From contig PWEK01000084.1 in assembly GCA_003553445.1 (NCBI GenBank), positions 1 to 50,418 of the forward strand: 50,418 nucleotides of DNA, in the 5' to 3' direction. Positions 27,376-35,400 of the stretch are shown here, in pieces. The notes beneath the pieces are model-generated. The model was given only the letters and a program-made list of their open reading frames with translations. It was not told the DNA's origin and ran no database searches. The translations under genes were made by a program, and so were the position numbers. Origin of the DNA: Elusimicrobiota bacterium (GTDB lineage Bacteria; CG03; SLGR01). Every line of letters starts with the position of its first letter. Position 1 is the first letter of the stretch.

Positions 27376-28491
27376 ATGAGTAAAATATTAATTGTTGATG
27401 ATGACAAAAGTATTCATGTGACAATTGCGGGTATTTTAAAAAAAGAAGGCTATAATGTAGATGTTATGGAGAACGGGTACAAGGCCCTGGAGGCGGTGAA
27501 AAAGTCATCTTATGATATAGCTTTGGTAGATATAAGGATGCCGGGAATAAACGGGGTGGAAACCTTCAAAAAGTTAAAGAATATAAGTCCTGAAACAACT
27601 GTTATAATGATGACCGCTTACGCTTTGGAAGATTTAAAGAAAGAGGCCTTAAATGAAGGCGCGTATAATGTAATAGATAAACCTTTTGATATGAAAGATT
27701 TGATAGAATCGCTTGAGGATATTGATTCAAGAAACATTGTTTTAGTTGTTGACGATGATTTAAATTTCAGAACAACCATGAAATATAATCTTGAACATGC
27801 GGGTTTCAAGGCAATTAATGTTGAAAATGGTGATAAAGCTTTGAAGGCTATTGAGAGAAAGTTGCCTGATGTGATAATTCTTGATTGTATAATGCCGGGA
27901 TTGAGCGGTTCTCAGACAATGGAAAAAATAAATGAAATGATGAAGAATTCAGAGAAAAAGCCCGAGGTTATTCTTGTCAGCGGATATAAAAACAATGAAG
28001 AGATTGAGAAGGGGCTTTCTTTGGGAGCAAGGAAGTTTTTTGAAAAACCTTTAGATTTAGAGGAACTGAAAAACACAATTGAAGATATTATAAAGGGCAA
28101 CTTAAAAAAGGGCGGCAAAAAAAAGAAAAAGATACTTGTTGTAGATGATGAAACGTACTTCAGAAACATGCTTTCTGATACATTAAGAAGCGCTGGTTAT
28201 TCGGTAAAAGAGGCAGAAGATGGAAGAAAGGCGCTTGAATTAATGAAGGATGATGACTGTAAAGCAGTTTTACTGGACATAAAACTTCCGGATATAAGCG
28301 GAATAAAGATATATGAGAAAATCAGGAGAGAAAATCCTGAAAAGAAAGTAATAATGATGACCGCTTACGCTAAGGACCGCAAGCTTATGGAAGAGATAAA
28401 ACAAGGAGATTATACCTGTCTGGTAAAACCGTTTAAAACTTCTAAGCTTTTGGAAATGATAAGGGATATTGTAGAAAACAAGGACGAATAA
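27376..28491 (+). CDS. Triple-receiver response regulator without output domain (third)
   Basis: A protein of 371 residues from ATG 27376 (an upstream in-frame TTG at 27367 adds MEQ; AAGGAG lies at 27358-27364). Three receivers carry D52, D170 and D301, the same positions as in the second regulator, of which it is a clear duplicate. Linkers differ: a Lys-rich stretch (KKGGKKKKK) joins receivers 2 and 3 here. All phosphorylation residues are present. The 95-nt gap before it holds no gene. The single receiver gene follows after 1 nt. Confidence 0.92.
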   Translation: MSKILIVDDDKSIHVTIAGILKKEGYNVDVMENGYKALEAVKKSSYDIALVDIRMPGINGVETFKKLKNISPETTVIMMTAYALEDLKKEALNEGAYNVIDKPFDMKDLIESLEDIDSRNIVLVVDDDLNFRTTMKYNLEHAGFKAINVENGDKALKAIERKLPDVIILDCIMPGLSGSQTMEKINEMMKNSEKKPEVILVSGYKNNEEIEKGLSLGARKFFEKPLDLEELKNTIEDIIKGNLKKGGKKKKKILVVDDETYFRNMLSDTLRSAGYSVKEAEDGRKALELMKDDDCKAVLLDIKLPDISGIKIYEKIRRENPEKKVIMMTAYAKDRKLMEEIKQGDYTCLVKPFKTSKLLEMIRDIVENKDE

Positions 28492-28492
28492 A

Positions 28493-28858
28493 ATGAATAA
28501 AATATTAATTGTAGATGATAATAAGATTCAGGTAAAAACATTAAAAGGGGTTTTACTGAAAGAAGGGTATGATGTTATTACTGCTTATGACGGAGAGGTG
28601 GGGTTGATAAAAGCCAAGGAGTTAAAGCCGGATTTAATTTTTCTGGATATAAAGATGCCTGGTATGGATGGTTATGAAATGTGTGAAAAATTGAAATCGG
28701 ATAAAGAAACAAAAGATATAAAAATTGTTATGTTAACCGGGAAAGATATGGGGGATGATTTTGACGAAGCTATGAAAAAAGATGCTGACTGGTATATCGT
28801 AAAACCCTACAGTTTTGAACATGTATTCAAGGTTATGGAAAAACTGAATATTAAATAA
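28493..28858 (+). CDS. Single-domain response regulator (CheY/Spo0F-like)
   Basis: A protein of 121 residues, one receiver domain. Acidic pocket IVDDN, phospho-accepting D52 in LDIKMPGMDGYEM, Thr in MLTGKD and Lys in VKPYSF are all present. It starts 1 nt after the third triple-receiver gene. Free receivers like this commonly shuttle phosphate between kinases and a histidine phosphotransfer protein or bind a target directly. No phosphotransfer (Hpt) domain is seen in the window. Confidence 0.92.
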   Translation: MNKILIVDDNKIQVKTLKGVLLKEGYDVITAYDGEVGLIKAKELKPDLIFLDIKMPGMDGYEMCEKLKSDKETKDIKIVMLTGKDMGDDFDEAMKKDADWYIVKPYSFEHVFKVMEKLNIK

Positions 28859-29081
28859 AAAGGTTTTATTTAAATTATAAAAGCGTTAACCTTTTAAGTA
28901 TGGTGCATTTTTAGAGTTCCCGGTTGGTGGAAAATCGGGGTCTTTTTATGTGAAAATTAAGGGGCAAAAGGAAGAGGTAAGTTTAGATTCCAAAGTAGGC
29001 AGTGGTTTTTTATTATTTTTGTATAAATTAAAATGAACTGGCAGGGATTCTAATAAAACAAAGTGTAAATGAGGTAATAAA
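28859..29081. other. Gap within the signalling array
   Basis: 223 bp without a gene. AAAAGGTT (28858-28865) and AACCTTTT (28888-28895) form a perfect 8-bp inverted repeat with a 22-nt loop just after the receiver gene. No T-run follows, so terminator function is doubtful. The ribosome site of the next gene (GAGG near 29071) closes the gap. Confidence 0.3.
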
Positions 29082-30227
29082 ATGAATGAAAAAATACTTT
29101 TACTGGATGATGATAAGCTTTTATTAAGCAGTATGGAAAAGGTGGTGAAAAGCGAGGGGTTTTCTGTTGACGGCGTTGATAACTGCCGCGAAGCATTAAA
29201 ATTATTAAAACAAAAACCTTATGATCTCATAGTCGCTAATGTAAAGATGCCCGAAATGGATGGAATTGAGTTTATTGAAAAGGCAAGAAGAACTCAGGAC
29301 GATGATAAAAAAATTAGAGTAATAATTATTGCCGGTCAAGCAAGCGAGGAAGCTCCTGTAAAAGCAATTAAGATGCAGGCTTCGGATTATCTTTTAAAAC
29401 CTTTTGAAACAAATGATTTTATACATGTTATAAACAAAAACATAAGATATATTCGCTTGAACAAGGAAAAAGAGCAGTATGTCAGACAGCTTGAAGAGAA
29501 AAACAAAGAATTGGAGAAAGCAAATATAAAGTATTTGAAAGTAAAAAAAGAACTTATTAGAAAAGAAGGGCTTTCTATGATAGGTAAGATTGCATCAAGC
29601 GTAGGGCATGAATTGAGAAACCCCTTGGGAAGTATTAAAAACGTGGCGTTTTTTTTAAAGAAATATGTGAATATTGAAGATCCCACAGCAGATGAGTATA
29701 TTGATACTTTGAATGATGAGGTAAGAACCGCAGAAAACATATTATCTGATTTATTGAATTTCTCAAAAAAAGAAAAGTTAAATAAAAAAGAAGTTTCACT
29801 TGCTAAAATAGTAGAAAAAGCGCTTGATTCAGCAACTATTCCAGAGAGAATATCTTTAAAATCTAAATTGAGCAGAGAAACCTGCAAAATTTATGCGGAT
29901 CCTGATAAATTACAGCAGGCCTTAAAAAATATTCTGGAAAATTCAGTATCCTCGATTGAAAAAAAAGGTGAGATTAATATTAAAACTGAAAAAGAAGATT
30001 CACAGATTCTTATAAAGGTTTCTGATGATGGTCAGGGTATGTCTGAAAACACGAAGAAAAACATGTTTATTCCTCTATATACAACTAAAACCAGAGGGTT
30101 GGGATTAGGGCTGCCGGTTGTGAAAGACATTGTAGAAAACCACGGTGGCAATATTGACATCGAAAGCAGTTATGATTGCGGAACAGAGGTTGTTTTAAGG
30201 ATTCCGGCGAGAAGGAAAAAAGGGTAG
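29082..30227 (+). CDS. Soluble receiver-histidine kinase with a degenerate receiver
   Basis: A protein of 381 residues without membrane helices. The N-terminal receiver (1-120) keeps the acidic pocket LLLDDDK and the Lys in LLKPF. However, the phospho-accepting Asp is Asn: N53, codon AAT at 29238-29240, in IVANVKMPEMDG. The Thr/Ser switch is Ala (IIAGQA). It therefore probably cannot be phosphorylated in the usual way. A coiled coil (about 125-165) leads to HisKA with H176 in GHELRNPLGSI and a complete HATPase domain (N-box NILENSVSSI, DDGQGM, GLGLGLPVVKD). The kinase half resembles the five membrane kinases, with the sensor replaced. ATG follows GAGG. Confidence 0.9.
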   Translation: MNEKILLLDDDKLLLSSMEKVVKSEGFSVDGVDNCREALKLLKQKPYDLIVANVKMPEMDGIEFIEKARRTQDDDKKIRVIIIAGQASEEAPVKAIKMQASDYLLKPFETNDFIHVINKNIRYIRLNKEKEQYVRQLEEKNKELEKANIKYLKVKKELIRKEGLSMIGKIASSVGHELRNPLGSIKNVAFFLKKYVNIEDPTADEYIDTLNDEVRTAENILSDLLNFSKKEKLNKKEVSLAKIVEKALDSATIPERISLKSKLSRETCKIYADPDKLQQALKNILENSVSSIEKKGEINIKTEKEDSQILIKVSDDGQGMSENTKKNMFIPLYTTKTRGLGLGLPVVKDIVENHGGNIDIESSYDCGTEVVLRIPARRKKG

Positions 30228-30267
30228 TCTTTTCAGTTACTTGCTGGAAAAATAAACCGGCCTGAAA

Positions 30268-30295
30268 TTGACAAACAAGATTAAAAAAATAATAT
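30268..30295 (+). promoter_or_regulatory. Candidate sigma-70-type promoter of gdhA
   Basis: TTGACA (30268-30273) and TAATAT (30290-30295) are 16 bp apart, 78 nt before the gdhA start. The -35 is perfect and the -10 matches 4 of 6. It would give gdhA its own transcript separate from the signalling array. Confidence 0.4.
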
Positions 30296-30372
30296 TTAAA
30301 TAAAGATTCTTAACAAGAAAAATTTATATTTTAAAGAAATAAATATAATCAAATGAAAGGATACTTATAAAA

Positions 30373-31731
30373 ATGAGCAGTTATATTGAAGAATTGATAG
30401 CTAAAATTAAAGAGAATAATAGTGGGCAGGATGAGTTTAATCAGTCAGTAGCTGAGGTTTTTGAATCAATAGAGCCTGTAATAGGTAAATACCCGGAAAT
30501 CAGAAAAGAGAAAATACTAGAAAGAATTGTAGAGCCTGACCGCGCAGTTATTTTCAGGGTTCCTTGGGTAGGTGCAAATGGAGATGTACATGTAAACAGG
30601 GGATATAGAGTTCAGTTTAATAATGCCCTGGGGCCTTATAAGGGGGGATTAAGATTTCACCCTTCTGTGAATCTGGGTATAGTGAAGTTCTTAGGCTTTG
30701 AGCAGATATTTAAAAATGCGCTTACCACTCTTCCCATGGGAGGGGGAAAAGGGGGAGCGGATATGGATCCCAAGGGAAAGAATGATATAGACATGATGAA
30801 TTTCTGCCAGGCTTATATGAGAGAATTATACAGACATATTGGGGAAAATACAGATGTCCCGGCGGGTGATATAGGCGTGGGTGCAAGGGAAATCGGTTAT
30901 CTTTACGGGTATTATAAAAAGGTGGTCAATGAGCATACCGGTGTATTAACCGGTAAGGGAAAGGGATGGGGGGGCAGTTTAATAAGGCCTGAAGCCACAG
31001 GGTACGGGCTTGTTTATTTTGTATCCGAGATGCTGGCTACCCGGGGGCTGGATTTGAAAAATAAAACTGTTGCCATAAGCGGGGCCGGAAATGTTGCTCA
31101 GTATACTGCGGAAAAGGTAACACAGATGGGGGGGAAAGTGATAACTCTTTGCGATTCCGGTTCAACTATTGTTGATGAGGAGGGACTCGACAACGAAAAA
31201 ATTGAATATGTTAAGACTTTGAAAAATGAGAAAAGAGGTAGAATTCACGAGTTTGCGGATAAATATTCTGTAATGTGTTTAAGGGGAAGTAGTGTCTGGG
31301 ATGCGATTAAATCTGAAGGGATAAAGGTTGATATAGCTCTTCCGTGCGCAACTCAGAATGAGATTAACGCTGAGCATGCTCAGGCTCTTGTAGATAACGG
31401 ATGTATCTGTGTTGCAGAGGGAGCCAATATGCCCTCAACATCGGATGCGACAAGGATATACAAAGAAAACGGTATAATGTACGGTCCCGGTAAAGCTGCT
31501 AATGCCGGCGGTGTTTCGGTCTCCGGCCTGGAGATGAGTCAGAATACACTCAAATACATGTGGAGCCGAAAGGAAGTTGATTCAAAGTTAGTAAATATTA
31601 TGAAAAATATTCATAAAACTGCTCTTGGAGCAGCGGAAGAGTTTGGAAAGCCGGGAGACTATGAAGCCGGAGCCAATATTGCCGGATTTCTGAAGGTTGC
31701 AAAAGCTATGCTCGCTTACGGAGTTGTTTGA
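30373..31731 (+). CDS. gdhA: Glutamate dehydrogenase (hexameric, probably NADP-dependent)
   Basis: A protein of 452 residues, the length of the GdhA subfamily. It makes glutamate from 2-oxoglutarate and ammonium. The substrate domain has GPYKGGLRFHPSVN and the catalytic lysine region LPMGGGKGGADMDPKGK. PAGDIGVGAREIGYLYG follows, and the nucleotide domain has SGAGNVAQY with RPEATGYG before it. The family position suggests NADPH, but this is not settled by the sequence. ATG follows AAAGGA. With glnA and gltB downstream it forms an ammonium assimilation block. Confidence 0.95.
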   Translation: MSSYIEELIAKIKENNSGQDEFNQSVAEVFESIEPVIGKYPEIRKEKILERIVEPDRAVIFRVPWVGANGDVHVNRGYRVQFNNALGPYKGGLRFHPSVNLGIVKFLGFEQIFKNALTTLPMGGGKGGADMDPKGKNDIDMMNFCQAYMRELYRHIGENTDVPAGDIGVGAREIGYLYGYYKKVVNEHTGVLTGKGKGWGGSLIRPEATGYGLVYFVSEMLATRGLDLKNKTVAISGAGNVAQYTAEKVTQMGGKVITLCDSGSTIVDEEGLDNEKIEYVKTLKNEKRGRIHEFADKYSVMCLRGSSVWDAIKSEGIKVDIALPCATQNEINAEHAQALVDNGCICVAEGANMPSTSDATRIYKENGIMYGPGKAANAGGVSVSGLEMSQNTLKYMWSRKEVDSKLVNIMKNIHKTALGAAEEFGKPGDYEAGANIAGFLKVAKAMLAYGVV

Positions 31732-31838
31732 CGCAAACAAATAAACTCAAATTCATCTTAACTAATAATATTGAAATTCCTGCGTTAATGTAATACTATA
31801 TATACATGCTTGATTATAATTAGTTGAAGGAGAATATT

Positions 31839-32258
31839 ATGTCAGATAAAAGAAGTATTTATATAACAAAGTTTGATCTGGAGAGGCTGAAGAAGATTGT
31901 TACGATTGCAAACGAGTTTACATACAAAGGGCCTGTTTATATTCAGAACCTTAAAAAAGAGCTGGTAAGAGCTAAAGTTGTAGAATCAAAGAACATTCCT
32001 GGTAATACTGTAACCATGAATTCGACTGTCCGCCTGAAAGATCTTGACAGAAAAGAGGATATGGTTTACACCCTTGTTTTTCCGGAAGATGCTGACCCGG
32101 ATGAAGAAAAAATCTCCATAATGTCTCCTGTGGGCACTGCAATTTTGGGTTATTCAGTGGGGGATATAGTTGAATGGCCTGTTCCTGCGGGAATATGCCG
32201 CATAAGAATAGAAGAGATAATCTACCAGCCTGAAAGATCCGGCAACTTTAATCTATGA
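31839..32258 (+). CDS. Rnk/GreA C-terminal domain protein
   Basis: A protein of 139 residues. The N-terminal part (about 1-45, ITKFDLERLKKI) resembles Rnk (regulator of nucleoside diphosphate kinase). The C-terminal FKBP-like GreA/GreB domain has TVRLKDLD, YTLVFPEDAD, ISIMSPVGTAILGYSVGD and the ending VEWPVPAG. Such proteins bind RNA polymerase through the secondary channel or act as small regulators; the family does not fix the target. ATG 31839 is preferred over upstream TTG because AAGGAG lies 7 nt before it. Its TGA is the first part of the 28-bp repeat. Confidence 0.85.
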   Translation: MSDKRSIYITKFDLERLKKIVTIANEFTYKGPVYIQNLKKELVRAKVVESKNIPGNTVTMNSTVRLKDLDRKEDMVYTLVFPEDADPDEEKISIMSPVGTAILGYSVGDIVEWPVPAGICRIRIEEIIYQPERSGNFNL

Positions 32259-32285
32259 AGTCGGGGTTATACTTTTATACTTTTG
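32258..32285. repeat. 28-bp direct repeat, left copy (flanks gltB-gltD)
   Basis: The sequence starting AAGTCGGGGTTATACTTTTA is identical at 32258-32285 and 38317-38344 (28 bp). The left copy begins at the stop codon of the Rnk-like gene. It contains an internal short repeat (TATACTTT twice). No transposase or inverted ends are seen near either copy. Confidence 0.9.
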
Positions 32286-32295
32286 CATATAGGTT

Positions 32296-32323
32296 TTGAC
32301 AAAAACAAAATATTAAATAGAAT
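32296..32323 (+). promoter_or_regulatory. Candidate sigma-70-type promoter of gltB
   Basis: TTGACA (32296-32301) and TAGAAT (32318-32323), 16 bp apart, match 6 of 6 and 5 of 6. They lie 82 nt before the gltB start, just after the left 28-bp repeat. The leader contains GGCA...TGCC (around 32345-32360), a short inverted repeat reminiscent of dispersed intergenic repeats; only one copy is seen. Confidence 0.5.
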
Positions 32324-32405
32324 AACAAATGACAATGAAGTCATACCGGCAACGCCTGCCATAAAGCTTAAATTTGAATTATAAAAATTAAAAAGGAGAA
32401 TCCCT

Positions 32406-35400
32406 TTGAAAACTGACAGGGGTCTATATAACAGTAAAAATGAGCAAGACAGCTGTGGTGTTGGCTTTATAGTAAACCCAGACGGTAAGTCAACGAATAA
32501 AACAGTTAGGGATGGGCTCAGTATATTATCCAATCTAAAGCACAGGGGTGCCACAGGCGGCGATTTGAAAACCGGAGACGGCGCGGGGATAACTCTTCAG
32601 ATCCCCGATGTTTTTTTCAGAAAAAAGACAGATATAAGTCTACCGAAAAAAGGATCTTATGGAGTTGGATTTCTTTTCATGTCTCAAAGGGAAAAACAGA
32701 GAAAAAAATCCTGGAAGATAATTAATAATGCAGTAAAGAAAGAAAACGCAAATATTATTGGATGCAGAGAAGTTCCGGCAGAGTCAAGTTTGCTAGGTGA
32801 TATTGCCCTCAGTAATATGCCTTATATGAAACAGGTATTTATAGAATATGGGGGTATAAGCGGAGACCTTCTAGAAAGAAAACTTTATTTGTTAAGGCGG
32901 ATTATTGAAAAAGAAATGTCAGAAGCGGGAATGAGTATTGATGAATTTTACATACCAAGTATGTCTTCTAGGACTATTGTTTATAAAGGAATGTTTTTAG
33001 CAGAACAGTTTGAAAAATTCTTCCCTGACTTAAAAGATGGTGATTTTAAGAGCACTTTTGCAATTGTTCATCAGAGATACAGTACAAATACCCTGCCTTC
33101 CTGGCCTCTGGCTCAACCTTTTCGGTGTCTTGCTCATAATGGTGAAATAAACACCCTGAAAGGAAACATAAATCATATGAAAGCCAGAGAAAGCTCTCTG
33201 CGTTCTTCACATTATGGTGAAGATATTAAAAAAGCAATTCCCGTCATAAATGAGCAGGGAAGCGATTCGGCAGTTCTTGATAATGTCTTTGAGCTTCTCC
33301 TCTCGGCTGGAAGGAGGCCGGAACATGCAATGATGATGATGATCCCGGAGGCCTTCGGTAAAGAGTATTCTGCAGGTGAGGATAAACGTTCTTTTTACGA
33401 ATATCATGCCTCAATTATGGAGCCGTGGGACGGCCCTGCAGCAGTAGTATTTACGGATGGTGTAAAAGTTGGAGCGGTTCTGGATAGAAACGGTTTAAGG
33501 CCTGCCCGCTATGTGATAACAAAAAACGGCAGGATTATACTCTCTTCCGAAGCAGGAGTGCTTCCTGTGGATGAAGGGCAGGTGCTGGAAAAAGGCCGGC
33601 TTGCGCCCGGAAAAATGATTCTTGTTGATACAAGGAATTCAAGGATAATGAAGGATAGTGAAATTAAGGCTTCGGTTTTTTGCAAAAGGCCATACAGGCA
33701 GTGGCTGGAGAATAACAAAATTGAAATAAAAGACATGTTAAAGCCTTCCGGAGAAATAAAAAATCATTCCGGTTCTATATTAACGAAACACAGAGTTTTC
33801 GGTTATACATTCGAAGATTTAAATAAAATAATAAAACCTATGGTAATAAATGCACAGGAACCAATTGGATCAATGGGAGATGATGAAACATTATCTGTGT
33901 TATCTGAAAGGCCGAAGCTTCTTTACCATTATTTTAAACAGAGCTTTGCTCAGGTTACTAATCCCCCAATAGATCCTTATAGAGAAAGCCTGGTAATGTC
34001 TCTTATGAGTTTTATAGGAAGGGAAAGGAACCTTCTGACAGAAACACCTCAACACTGCCGCCAGATTAAACTTGCTCATCCTGTTCTCTTAAGAGAAGAT
34101 ATAAACCGGTTAATGGATGCTGAAAAAAACGGTTTAAAAACTTCTAAAGTTCATATAATCTTTCGATTTGATTCCGGTAAGGACAGTATGAGAAGGTCCT
34201 TAAGGGATATTTGTGAAAGAGTTGAACATGAAATAGACAACGGGGCAGAGGTGGTAGTATTAAGTGACAGAAATACAGATAGCAAAAATGCGCCGATTCC
34301 GGCTTTGCTGGCAACAAGCGCCGTAAACAACTACCTTATAAGAAAAGGTAAGAGGCACCTTGCGGGGCTTGTTTTAGAAACCGGAGAGGTAAGAGGGGTG
34401 ATGGATTTTGCAGTATTAATGGGTTTCGGTGCAAATGCTATAAACCCATATCTTGCTTTTGAAACAATTTCTCATATGAAAGAGAACGGCTATCTGCCGA
34501 AAGAAATAAGGCTTCGGAAGGCAATGGATAATTATGTAAAGGCCATAAAAAAAGGTGTTCTTAAAATAATGTCTAAAATGGGGGTGTCAACTATAAGGAG
34601 TTACAGGGGCGCTCAACTTTTTGAGGCAGTTGGATTAAATGCTGAATTTTTGGATGAGTATTTTGAAGGCGTCACTTCACAAATAGAGGGAGCGGGTATT
34701 GATGTTATAGCCAGGGAAACCTTAATGAGGCATGAAGAGGCTTATAAAAATGAAAATACAGGTATTATCGATTCTGGAGGGAGTCATAATTACAGAAAAG
34801 GAGGTGAAAATCACCTCATGACACCGGAGGCGGTTATAACTCTTCAGAAAGCGGTTAGAGAAGGAGATTATGATCTTTATAAAAAATATTCATCAATAAT
34901 TAATAACCGCTCAAAAGATATGTGCACATTGAGAGGCCTTTTTAATTTCAAAAAAAGAAAACCCGTTCCGTTAGAAGAAGTTGAGAAAGAAGAGTCAATT
35001 ATTAAGCGTTTTTATGCTTCCGCCATGTCTTTTGGAAGTATATCAAGAGAGACTCACGAAACAATTGCCCGTGCTATGAACAGTATTGGAGCGCAGAGTA
35101 ATTCGGGTGAGGGTGGTGAAGATGAAAAACGCTATACGGCTTTTGACAACCCAGAAAGCACAATGTCAATGGTTAAGCAATTGGCTTCCGGGCGTTTTGG
35201 CGTGACAAATAATTATATTATAAATGCAAAAGAAATACAGATAAAAATGGCTCAGGGCGCTAAGCCGGGCGAGGGCGGTCAGCTTCCCGGACACAAAGTA
35301 AATTATGAGATTGCCAGTGTAAGAAATTCCACTCCGGGTGTTATGCTGATATCTCCCCCGCCTCACCATGATATATATTCAATTGAAGACCTTGCCCAGC

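Noticed and set aside
28858-28895. 8-bp inverted repeat after the single receiver gene as a terminator
   Set aside because: Loop of 22 nt and no following T-run; kept only as a note in the gap entry.
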